Positions 9,144-16,346 of a stretch of DNA of 64,000 nucleotides are shown here, one piece after another (position 1 is the first letter of the stretch; each line of letters begins with the position of its first letter). The notes below the pieces were generated by a model. The model searched no databases, was not told the DNA's origin, and saw only the letters and a program-made list of their open reading frames with translations. The stretch is from Agrobacterium vitis (GTDB lineage Bacteria; Pseudomonadota; Alphaproteobacteria; Rhizobiales; Rhizobiaceae): assembly GCF_014926405.1 (NCBI RefSeq), contig NZ_JACXXJ020000005.1, positions 811,001 through 875,000 on the forward strand, given 5' to 3'. The position numbers were made by a program, and so were the translations under genes.

Positions 9144-9749
9144 ATGTACAATATCAGCAGCATGTATGAGGCCATGGTCGATGGCGTTATCGTCGAGGTC
9201 ACGGCCGGCCGCTCCAGCCGCTGGGCAGCCATGGCCGCCTGGTGGCTTGGTCGCCAGCAGATCCTCAATGCTCGCACCTTCTGGTACGGCGTCGCGGCCC
9301 ACATGACCAATGGCCTGACTTCGGAAGAGCAGACCGCTATCCAAGATCAGCTATTGAGTGATGAGCGGGCCTATCTCTCTGCTGTCACCGAACTGCCGGC
9401 CATTCCCGACTTCGTTGCCAGCACGGTGGACGGCTGGGTCAACGTGCCGATCTCCGACGAGACGTTGAAGGCGCGCTATCAGCTGGCCATTCAGCAGTTC
9501 ATGAACGCCAAGGCGCGTGAGCGGGGCTATGACAGCCTGACCACCGCCGTCACCTATGTGGGCGACAAGCACGCGACCTTCGCGGCCGAGGCCGCAGCGC
9601 TCAAAGACTGGCGCTCCGATGTCTGGGTTTATTCCCTTGCCGAGCTGGAGAAGGTCATCGCCAAACAGCGGCCGATCCCGACGGTCGCGGATTTCCTCGC
9701 CGAGTTGCCGGCCTTCACTTGGCCCGAAACCCAAAGCGCGGAGGCTTGA
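9144..9749 (+). CDS. Phage tail-fibre-assembly-like protein
   Basis: The 201-residue protein has an N-terminal helical part and a C-terminal block around residues 128-170 (NAKARERGYDSL through AAALKDWRSDVWVY). I associate this block with DUF4376/tail-fibre-assembly-type proteins of rhizobial phages. Such proteins sit directly downstream of fibre genes and may act as chaperones. The ribosome-binding site is AAAGGA. Function is inferred from this block and position. Confidence 0.6.
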   Translation: MYNISSMYEAMVDGVIVEVTAGRSSRWAAMAAWWLGRQQILNARTFWYGVAAHMTNGLTSEEQTAIQDQLLSDERAYLSAVTELPAIPDFVASTVDGWVNVPISDETLKARYQLAIQQFMNAKARERGYDSLTTAVTYVGDKHATFAAEAAALKDWRSDVWVYSLAELEKVIAKQRPIPTVADFLAELPAFTWPETQSAEA

Positions 9750-9752
9750 TCC

Positions 9753-9962
9753 ATGAGCATTCTCGAAACGGCGTTGCGTGAGCGCAACAAGATGCTGGAG
9801 CAGCAGGCCGATCAATATGCGGGTGCAGTGGACAGCCTGTCGAACAGGTTGGCCGAGGCACTGCGGCGGCTGGCTCCGCACGATCCTGATTATGTCAGGG
9901 GCGAAGCGCCGGACCTGGTTCCGGTTGCCAGCGATCCGCCGACATCGGACGACGCTTCCTGA
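9753..9962 (+). CDS. Small coiled-coil phage protein
   Basis: The 69-residue protein starts three bases after the preceding stop, so it belongs to the same transcript. Residues 1-41 form a heptad-rich amphipathic helix (LETALRERNKMLEQQADQYA region); the C-terminal 28 residues are Pro/Asp-rich and probably disordered. I recognise no family. It resembles small accessory proteins at the end of tail operons. Confidence 0.6.
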   Translation: MSILETALRERNKMLEQQADQYAGAVDSLSNRLAEALRRLAPHDPDYVRGEAPDLVPVASDPPTSDDAS

Positions 9963-9972
9963 TTTCGATTTG

Positions 9973-9999
9973 GGCTTGCGGCCTCTTTGGTCGCAAGCC
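9973..9999 (+). terminator. Hairpin at end of tail operon
   Basis: GGCTTGCG pairs with CGCAAGCC, with two further inner CC/GG pairs, directly after the last tail gene. There is no U-tract, so it is a weak or factor-dependent terminator, or a processing hairpin. Confidence 0.4.
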
Positions 10000-10133
10000 G
10001 GATGCCGGGCGTTAATTCGCCCGCGACGGGCCTAAGATTGGCGTCCAAACCCGTCCGACAGCACTCTACGATAACCGTCGCACCCGTACCCTGCAGGGCG
10101 GGGCCTGTGTGACTGAGTCGTGAGATTTTTGAA

Positions 10134-10970
10134 ATGGTGAATCATGAAGCCTTCCGGCCCGTCCCCAACACTCAGCCGCCGGCCGCCTGGATCGGTGGCA
10201 AGCGCAGCCTGGCACCGCGCCTGGTCAAGATGATTGAGGCGATACCGCACCAGACCTATGCCGAGCCGTTTGTCGGCATGGGCGGTGTGTTCTTTCGGCG
10301 GCGGAATGCGCCCAGGACCGAGGTGATCAACGACCGCAGTGGCGAGGTTGTGAACCTGTTCCGCATTCTTCAACGGCACTATCCGCAGTTCATGGATACG
10401 CTCAAATTCCAGATCACCAGCCGGCGCGAGTTCGAGCGGCTGAAGGCATGCGATCCTGCAACGCTCACCGATCTGGAGCGGGCCGCTCGTTTCATCTACC
10501 TCCAGAAGCTCGCCTTTGGTGGCAAGGTCGCAGGCCAGACCTTTGGCGTCCAGCACGAGGGCAGCGCCCGGTTCAATCTAACCCGGCTTGCTCCGCTCCT
10601 GGAAGATGTCCACGAGCGCCTATCCGGTGTCGTCATCGAGAACCTGGACTGGTTGGCCTTCATCAACCGCTATGATCGGCCGAGCGTGCTGTTCTATCTC
10701 GATCCGCCGTATTTCGGATGCGAGGACGATTACGGGAAGGCGCTGTTTGGACGCGATCAGTTTGAGGTTCTTGCAGGGCGTTTAAAGACCCTTCAAGGGC
10801 AATTTATCCTGTCCATAAATGACCGTCCGGAGGTCCGTGAGATATTCGTGGGCTTCAAGGCTGAAGGCGCAGAACTGACATATTCCGTTTCTGGCGGTAA
10901 TGGGACCGAGGCGCGAGAGTTGATCTACTATGGCGGGCTGGAAGCAATTCATGATGGCTTTGCAGCTTGA
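10134..10970 (+). CDS. D12-class N6-adenine DNA methyltransferase (Dam-like)
   Basis: The 278-residue protein has the alpha-class order of D12 methylases: IGGKR near residue 20, the AdoMet-binding EPFVGMGGVF (residues 44-53) and catalytic DPPYF (about 190-194). It transfers a methyl group from AdoMet to adenine N6, probably in a short palindrome. No restriction endonuclease lies nearby, so it is best read as an orphan phage methylase that hides phage DNA from host restriction or times phage functions. The start is ATG 10134 with a weak upstream GAG. The recognition sequence cannot be read from the protein. Confidence 0.88.
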   Translation: MVNHEAFRPVPNTQPPAAWIGGKRSLAPRLVKMIEAIPHQTYAEPFVGMGGVFFRRRNAPRTEVINDRSGEVVNLFRILQRHYPQFMDTLKFQITSRREFERLKACDPATLTDLERAARFIYLQKLAFGGKVAGQTFGVQHEGSARFNLTRLAPLLEDVHERLSGVVIENLDWLAFINRYDRPSVLFYLDPPYFGCEDDYGKALFGRDQFEVLAGRLKTLQGQFILSINDRPEVREIFVGFKAEGAELTYSVSGGNGTEARELIYYGGLEAIHDGFAA

Positions 10971-11027
10971 TGGTTGAGCGCGAGTCAGATTTACTCTCGG
11001 AACGCTAAAAAGGTTGGGGGGCTCTGC

Positions 11028-12047
11028 GTGTCAAATTCTATCGTGTCTGCAGTCGTTCATGATTTGAAACGTGACGATACAGGTTTCTCAATCAAGTTGG
11101 CCGAAAAACCTCTCGAAATCGGGAGTACTGCGCAGCGCGTGATTGATACGCTTTACGAGCTTTATGGACGTAGAGGATCCAAATCACACGGACGTTTTTC
11201 TGAGAATGAAGACAACTTCCCTACGTCTAAGCATCTGCGCAGTTATGTTGAAGATGACGCGATAGATTTTGCCGAGCTTACCGCCTCAATGATGGAAACT
11301 TTGCGTAAAGAGGCTAGTAGCCGACCTGCCGCGCAGCCTGGACACGTCTTTTTCGCTCATTTTACTCGGGCGGATTTGCATTACCTTCTTGTGGCTATCA
11401 TTACCGACAAGTTGGGTGCCGCCTTGACGAATGATTTTGGCGTAATGGACGTGGAGCATTTGGATATCGAAGGTTTCCGGTTTGCGGGGCGAATCGGAAT
11501 CTCCGCGTGGCTCGCCAATGAGCCTCGCTACATCAGCTTTCTCAAGGGCAAGGGGAATGTCGCCGATTATTTTCGCGATTTCCTCGGTTGTGACGCGTAT
11601 GTCCAAGAACGCGAAGATACAAGGCGTTTGATTGGAGCTCTTAAGAAATTTGCCACCGATAAGGGTATGTCTCCTACGGAAAGGGATGAATTCTTCAAGC
11701 GGACGAAAGAAGTCTGCCAGCGGTACGCACGAAAGAGGGAAGAAATTTCGCTCGCGGCTCTTGCAAACGAGTTATATCCAACCGATCCCGGACCTTTAAC
11801 TGACGCATTGTCTGATACGGACCTCGGGCTAAACGACAACTTTGTTCCAAACTCTCAGGCACTCAGTGCTCTAACTCGAATTAAAGCGTCTACGAAAAAC
11901 TGGACGCTTGATTTTGACAGAGATGCTCTTGCTACTGGCCAGATCGTCTATGATAAGGATGCTCGCTCGCTACTGATCACCAACCTCCCCGACGCGACGG
12001 TCCAAGATTTAGAGGACGAGTTCAACGATGGAACGGGTCACCTTTGA
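11028..12047 (+). CDS. YejK/NdpA-type nucleoid-associated protein (NA37 family)
   Basis: A G-rich Shine-Dalgarno stretch (ending at 11021) favours GTG 11028 over the upstream TTG 10974, giving 339 residues against 335 for E. coli YejK. Family landmarks are in order: an N-terminal VHDLKRDD block, GHVFFAHFTRADLHYLLVAI, ISFLKGKGNVADYFRDFLGC, and a C-terminal LDFDRDALATGQIVYD. Family members bind DNA and associate with the nucleoid. Here the gene is not in a host context: it follows a phage methylase, is visibly lower in GC than the tail genes, and overlaps a membrane-protein gene by 20 bases. I infer a phage-carried two-gene unit, perhaps defensive. It is not a truncated copy. Confidence 0.85.
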   Translation: MSNSIVSAVVHDLKRDDTGFSIKLAEKPLEIGSTAQRVIDTLYELYGRRGSKSHGRFSENEDNFPTSKHLRSYVEDDAIDFAELTASMMETLRKEASSRPAAQPGHVFFAHFTRADLHYLLVAIITDKLGAALTNDFGVMDVEHLDIEGFRFAGRIGISAWLANEPRYISFLKGKGNVADYFRDFLGCDAYVQEREDTRRLIGALKKFATDKGMSPTERDEFFKRTKEVCQRYARKREEISLAALANELYPTDPGPLTDALSDTDLGLNDNFVPNSQALSALTRIKASTKNWTLDFDRDALATGQIVYDKDARSLLITNLPDATVQDLEDEFNDGTGHL

Positions 12048-13203
12048 TCAGCTTCTCGAGCTTTATCGAAATACCGAATTTCTGTCCGTTGGTCGGGAAG
12101 GACTGCTGTCTGTTTCGACAGAAGAAATTCGAGGAATTTTGGGTCGGATAGATGCTGACCCTCGGGAAGCGGATCGTATTGGGTTTGCTTTTCAGGACGA
12201 TATAAGTTCATGCGAAGTTGGCGACAAAATAAATGTGGAAGTAGGTAGTCCACGTCCTGGAATCGGCATATTGGTCGACAAGTTTGATGACCTTCTCCGC
12301 TCACCAGAGGCGTGTTTTTCTGAGCCTCAAAATTACTTTGTTATTGAATATAAAATTCACCGCAAAACTTCGCCGCCACACCGCCTTCAAACGATCTATC
12401 GTCAAGTCTTGGCTGTAATTTCAATTATTGCCGAGGCCGCCACATTCGCCGACCGGACTCGTCGGGAGTTGGTATTTATTGGAGATGGCAGAACGGTCAT
12501 TCCTGCACTGTTTCAAAAGGCTGAGCTTGACGTTGTCGATCTAGGACAATGTTCAAAATTTTTGTCCTTGTTTGACAGTGTAACCCACAGGGATCAGAAG
12601 CTGGGCATTCTTAATGCTACGATCGTTAGAATGGTTCAGTCACTTCCGCGAGAAAGCAGATTACACCACCTTCTTTCGAACTTGGATGTTATCAACGATG
12701 ACATTCAAAACGGTTACCGGCTTTTTGCATCCAGCTTCTCGTACTCAAAGGTGCGAAGCGAGCTTGCTGCCGCTAAACTTGAGTTCACCGGAAAGATTCA
12801 TAAAACGATTGTCGACATCCAGGGGCAATTGCTCGGAATTCCCGCTGCCACGATCATTGTTGCGACTCAGATGAAAGAGCCCGGCTCTTGTCTTCAGTCA
12901 TGGACGAACACGGCTATAATAGTTGGAGCATGGCTATTTGTGGTGCTTCTCCTCTTGTCGCTCATTAATCAATGGCTGACGTTGGCAGCCATTTCGGCTG
13001 AAATAAGCCGTCAAAAGCAAAAACTAGAGACGGATTATGCTGATCTTGGCAGCGAGTTGACCTCTACGTTTAACGGGGTAGCGGATCGGATTTGCTGGCA
13101 CCGGATCGCCCTCGTGATAATTGGCTTAGTTAGTTGCGGCGGGGCGATGATTGCAAGTGCGGCGTATATTTACATCAAGCCTCTCTCGAACATCTGTTCT
13201 TGA
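12028..13203 (+). CDS. Unknown protein with two C-terminal membrane segments, partner of NdpA-like gene
   Basis: The 391-residue product starts inside the NdpA-like gene (20-base overlap), so the two are co-translated. Residues 1-290 look soluble and mixed alpha/beta. Hydrophobic segments at about 296-318 (VGAWLFVVLLLLSLI) and 359-381 (ALVIIGLVSCGGAMIASAA) flank a charged coiled-coil-like stretch (322-350). There is no signal peptide, so the large domain probably faces the cytoplasm. I recognise no domain and no catalytic motif. Coupling a DNA-binding protein to a membrane-anchored partner recalls Kiwa in architecture only, not in sequence. GC is lower than in the host genes. Confidence 0.75.
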   Translation: MERVTFDQLLELYRNTEFLSVGREGLLSVSTEEIRGILGRIDADPREADRIGFAFQDDISSCEVGDKINVEVGSPRPGIGILVDKFDDLLRSPEACFSEPQNYFVIEYKIHRKTSPPHRLQTIYRQVLAVISIIAEAATFADRTRRELVFIGDGRTVIPALFQKAELDVVDLGQCSKFLSLFDSVTHRDQKLGILNATIVRMVQSLPRESRLHHLLSNLDVINDDIQNGYRLFASSFSYSKVRSELAAAKLEFTGKIHKTIVDIQGQLLGIPAATIIVATQMKEPGSCLQSWTNTAIIVGAWLFVVLLLLSLINQWLTLAAISAEISRQKQKLETDYADLGSELTSTFNGVADRICWHRIALVIIGLVSCGGAMIASAAYIYIKPLSNICS

Positions 13204-13269
13204 ATTAGGCTAGCGAAGTTGGGCGAATTATTTCGAGCAGTTTCTACGAATTCATTTTTCCGGTTCTGC

Positions 13270-13383
13270 GTGTCAAAATTCCGGAACTTCGCGGCGAGCT
13301 ACACCGGAAGTGCGCGGCGAGCTACATTAATTTTTCCAGATCTTGGTGTCAAAATTCCGGAGGTGCGCGGCGAGCTACACCGG
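13270..13383. repeat. Direct-repeat cluster at phage/tRNA junction
   Basis: Two 38-bp direct repeats (13270-13307 and 13346-13383) both begin GTGTCAAAATTCCGGA and end GCGGCGAGCTACACCGG. A third partial copy of the GCGCGGCGAGCTACA core lies between them at about 13312-13326. Read on the minus strand, units begin TGTAGCTCGCCGCG. This resembles the multiple subterminal repeats at ends of some IS21-type insertion sequences, but no transposase is present. The cluster could be a solo transposon end or a phage attachment/excision region. Both readings are inference. Confidence 0.6.
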
Positions 13384-13394
13384 TGATATAAGAA

Positions 13395-13470
13395 TGGTGG
13401 GCCTGGAGAGACTCGAACTCCCAACCAAGCGGTTATGAGCCGCCGGCTCTAACCATTGAGCTACAGGCCC
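13395..13470 (-). tRNA. tRNA-Ile (CAU anticodon, lysidine type)
   Basis: The minus strand gives a 76-nt cloverleaf with encoded CCA: acceptor GGGCCTG/CAGGCCC, D-arm GCTC/GAGC, anticodon loop CTCATAA and T-loop TTCGAGT. The body, including TTAGAGC and CTCATAA followed by CGCTTGGT, closely matches E. coli ileX. The CAU anticodon is therefore expected to be modified to lysidine by TilS and to read AUA. Its 3' end faces the phage island, which fits integration at the tRNA 3' end. Confidence 0.93.
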
Positions 13471-13632
13471 GGCCTGGCGCGAGGGCCGGCGGTGGGGTTG
13501 GCAATGGTTCCAACGTCCATGGTGACGCTCTAGCGGAAAACGTTGGGTGCGACAAGTGTTTGCCGCAATGGTTTCGCAATAGGTTGTTTAGAGAGCGATT
13601 GAGCAATCAGAAAGCGGAGCCTGGGAGACGAG

Positions 13633-14379
13633 ATGGTGAATTTGGGTGCGGTTTTGGGCCTTGGACGGTTTGGTTTTATGTTGGCGTCTCTGGCTTTTGT
13701 TTCTCCGGCTATGGCGCAGGAGGCCTCACGGCAGGAGGCGGTCATCAATGTGTCGGGTGAAGGAGAGGTCAGTCTGGCGCCGGATATGGCTTTGATGCAA
13801 TTGGGTGTCGTGACTGAGGCTGCCGAGGCGGCCCAGGCGTTGAAGGACAATAACGAGGCTTTGGCCAAGGTGTTGAAATCTCTCAAGGACAAGGGATTGG
13901 CGGATCGCGATCTGCAGACATCCGGCTTTCAGATTACGCCGCGCTATCGGCAGGAGCCGGAAGACAAGGCCGATAGCCGCCCGCCGGTGATTGAGGGCTA
14001 TTCCGTCAGCAATGGGCTGACGATTCGGGTGCGTGATCTGTCCAAGCTGGGCGGGGTAATCGATACGTCTGTTGGGCTTGGCGTCAACCAGGGTGGAGAG
14101 ATCCGCTTCACCAATGACAAGCCGGAAACGGCCATTGATGAGGCCCGCAAATCAGCCATGGCGGATGCCTTGGCCAAGGCGAAAGTGCTGACGCAAGCGG
14201 CTGGCGTTAAGCTTGGCCGAATCATTTCCATCAATGAAAATTCAGCGCGGCCCTTCGAGCAGGGCATGATGATGAAAGCCAGCATGGCCCGGGATATGGC
14301 GCCCGCCCCAACGCCGATGGCGGCGGGTGAGAATACCTATCGCATCACTGTGAATGTCAGCTTTGCATTGGAGCAATAG
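13633..14379 (+). CDS. SIMPL-domain (DUF541) periplasmic protein, BP26/OMP28-like
   Basis: ATG 13633 follows GGGAG by five bases. Residues 1-28 are a signal peptide ending AMAQ. The mature 220 residues carry the SIMPL pattern: VSGEGEVSLAPDMA, helical ALKDNNEALAKVLKSLKDKGL, DLQTSGFQITPRY, and the TYRITVNVSFAL end strand. Brucella BP26 is the best-known relative, an immunogenic periplasmic protein that forms ring-like oligomers. The molecular role is unknown. It converges on the porin gene with a shared hairpin between them. Confidence 0.85.
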   Translation: MVNLGAVLGLGRFGFMLASLAFVSPAMAQEASRQEAVINVSGEGEVSLAPDMALMQLGVVTEAAEAAQALKDNNEALAKVLKSLKDKGLADRDLQTSGFQITPRYRQEPEDKADSRPPVIEGYSVSNGLTIRVRDLSKLGGVIDTSVGLGVNQGGEIRFTNDKPETAIDEARKSAMADALAKAKVLTQAAGVKLGRIISINENSARPFEQGMMMKASMARDMAPAPTPMAAGENTYRITVNVSFALEQ

Positions 14380-14395
14380 TCAGCAATCACAAAAA

Positions 14396-14421
14396 CAGCC
14401 CCGGTCGTTAAGCCGGGGCTG
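14396..14421 (-). terminator. Rho-independent terminator of porin gene
   Basis: A nine-pair stem CAGCCCCGG/CCGGGGCTG is followed on the minus strand by TTTTTG, so it terminates the porin transcript. It also lies just past the SIMPL stop and may stop both convergent messages. Confidence 0.85.
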
Positions 14422-14438
14422 ATGTCTGAGGCAGTCTA

Positions 14439-15077
14439 TCAGAATTTGATGCCGATGCCGAGATTGACGACATTCTGCTTGCTGTCGAAATCGATGCCGC
14501 TAATATTCTTGGTGCCGTAATCGTTGTAGCGATATTCGAGGCGGGTAAAGATGCGATTGGTAATCGCATAATCGACACCAGCGCCGATGGTCCAGCCGTT
14601 CAGGGTCTTGTTGAAATCGCCGGACGAAGATTTGATATAGGTTCTGTCTGCCGTCCAGCCGCCAGCCACAAACAGCAGGGCGCGGTCAATGGCGTAACCG
14701 GCGCGGGCGCGGGCAGAGCCGGAGACATCCATGCCTACCTTGACGCCGGAATAGTTGTTTTCGTTCCAGTCGTAGTTCACATCGGCTTCTACGCCGAGAA
14801 TCACGTTGTGGCCGACATCGAAGTTCCAGCCGCCAAAGCCGCCAATGCGGCCGCCATCGAAATTATCCGAGAGCGATGCGCCGCCCTGTGACAGTGTGGC
14901 ATCCAGCCAGCCGTAACCACCGTAAACGCCGATATAGCCGCCTGCCCATGAAAACGCCGCAGGGGTTTCAACAGCAGCAGGAGCTGTCGGAACCTGGTCG
15001 ACTGCATCGGCGGCCATGGCAATGCCTGTCGATACGAAGAGGGTTGCAGCGGTTGCAAGGAGGGTCAGTTTGTTCAT
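14439..15077 (-). CDS. Outer-membrane beta-barrel porin, Omp25/RopB-like
   Basis: ATG at 15077 (GGAGACG upstream) gives 212 residues; an in-frame ATG 12 bases earlier lacks a good ribosome-binding site. The signal peptide ends IAMAADA. The mature protein begins FSWAGGYIGVYGGYGW, alternates aromatic strands, and ends VNLGIGIKF with a C-terminal Phe for Bam recognition. This is the Omp25/Omp31/RopB eight-stranded family, a major surface protein of rhizobia and brucellae. The AT-rich upstream region is consistent with a strong promoter. Confidence 0.88.
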   Translation of the reverse strand: MNKLTLLATAATLFVSTGIAMAADAVDQVPTAPAAVETPAAFSWAGGYIGVYGGYGWLDATLSQGGASLSDNFDGGRIGGFGGWNFDVGHNVILGVEADVNYDWNENNYSGVKVGMDVSGSARARAGYAIDRALLFVAGGWTADRTYIKSSSGDFNKTLNGWTIGAGVDYAITNRIFTRLEYRYNDYGTKNISGIDFDSKQNVVNLGIGIKF

Positions 15078-15325
15078 AGTCGTCTCCACTCGTTTAATGA
15101 GTGAGTGAGATATAATCTATTCATTTGCGTGTATGTAGCAAAAATATCACGGTTTATGCAATTATGAGCTTTAAATTCCGCAAATGAGGCCAGTGCGCAG
15201 CTTATTCGTGTGTTTTCCTGTCAAATTTTCCGGGTTTTTGCTGTTTCTTTCCCTTCGATAGGGCGGGGAAAAGCCTGTGCATTTTGCTTTTGTGATGAAT
15301 TTTTAGTTATTGGGGGCAGGGAAAG

Positions 15326-15347
15326 CCAAGGGCGCTCAGCGCCTTGG
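15326..15347 (-). terminator. Probable terminator after EamA gene
   Basis: CCAAGGGCGC TCA GCGCCTTGG forms a stem with one bulge about 30 bases beyond the EamA stop. On the minus strand it is followed by CTTTCCC, a poor U-tract. Confidence 0.5.
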
Positions 15348-15375
15348 TATTTCCTGGCCGGTGTTTTGGTGAAGG

Positions 15376-16239
15376 CTATAGTGTAGCCCTTCTGGCACCA
15401 GTGACGCAGGCTACGATGGCAAGGGTGGTGACCAGCATGGAGGCGCTGACGGTTTCGTGGAGAAGGGCGGCGGCGAGCGCCAGGCCGAAAAACGGTTGCA
15501 GCAATTGCAATTGACCGATGGCGGCAATGCCGCCTTGGGCAAGGCCGCGATACCAGAAGATGAAGCCGATCAACATGCTGAACAGCGAGACATAGCCAAG
15601 GCCGAGCCAGGCACCAGCCGTGACACCACTGAGCGTTGATGGCAGGGTGAAGGCGGCGGCCACGACGCTGATAGGCAAGGCCAACGTCAGCGCCCAGCAG
15701 ATCACCTGCCAACCACCCAACCGCCGCGATAGTCTCGCGCCTTCGGCATAGCCAAGGCCGCAGATTAGGATGGCGAGGATCATCAGCATGTCGCCGTAGG
15801 ATGCGGTGGCGGCCCCTTGAGACAGGGCAAAGCCGATAACCAGCGCACTGCCGAGGCTGGAAAACAGCCAGAAGATCGGCCGCGGACGCTCACCGCCGCG
15901 CAGAACGGCAAACAGAGCGGTGGAAAGCGGCAACAACGCGATGAAAACCAGCGAACGGGCCGAGGGTATATGTTGCAAGGCGTAGGCCGTCAGCAAGGGA
16001 AAGCCAATCACCACGCAGAGTGAGACCATGGCGAGCGCTGCGATCTCCGCGAGGTTGGGTTTTGCCGGTCGAAACACCAGAAGCAGGCCGCAGCCGAGCA
16101 AGCCGGCGATGCTGGCGCGGGCGACGGTTAGAAAAACCGGATCGAAACTGCCGATCGCAGCCCGGGTTGCCGGGAGCGAGCCGCTAAAGATCAGCATGCC
16201 CAGAAAACCATTGATCAGCCCGCTCGTCGTCTTGTTCAT
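15376..16239 (-). CDS. EamA/DMT-family inner-membrane exporter
   Basis: ATG at 16239 has AGGAGC upstream; longer frames cross the divergent promoter region. The 287-residue product has about ten hydrophobic helices in two EamA halves (residues about 5-135 and 145-285). Such carriers export amino acids or other metabolites; the substrate cannot be told from sequence. It is divergent from a MocR-type regulator that probably controls it. Confidence 0.85.
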   Translation of the reverse strand: MNKTTSGLINGFLGMLIFSGSLPATRAAIGSFDPVFLTVARASIAGLLGCGLLLVFRPAKPNLAEIAALAMVSLCVVIGFPLLTAYALQHIPSARSLVFIALLPLSTALFAVLRGGERPRPIFWLFSSLGSALVIGFALSQGAATASYGDMLMILAILICGLGYAEGARLSRRLGGWQVICWALTLALPISVVAAAFTLPSTLSGVTAGAWLGLGYVSLFSMLIGFIFWYRGLAQGGIAAIGQLQLLQPFFGLALAAALLHETVSASMLVTTLAIVACVTGARRATL

Positions 16240-16346
16240 GTGATGCTCCTGTTTTTGTTGTTCTTGCGCCGAGGTGATGGTTATGCCAGAGACGGTACAA
16301 TACAATTTTGCCAAACTGTTATGGGTGTTTGAGCAATACAGAGGCG
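16240..16346. promoter_or_regulatory. Divergent eamA/mocR control region
   Basis: This 107-base gap separates the exporter and its divergent MocR regulator. It holds the exporter's ribosome-binding site and an AT-rich segment (about 16295-16340) with repeated CAATAC words at both ends. MocR proteins usually bind direct repeats in such gaps, so these are candidate operator halves. Confidence 0.5.

Noticed and set aside
1..9962. Tail cluster read as a gene transfer agent
   Set aside because: Gene order is similar, but the large protein lacks the TIM-barrel hydrolase domain and the cluster has fibre paralogues and cargo genes, which fit a prophage.
13270..13383. Repeats considered as a CRISPR array
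   Set aside because: Only two full copies with partial third, unequal spacing and no cas genes.
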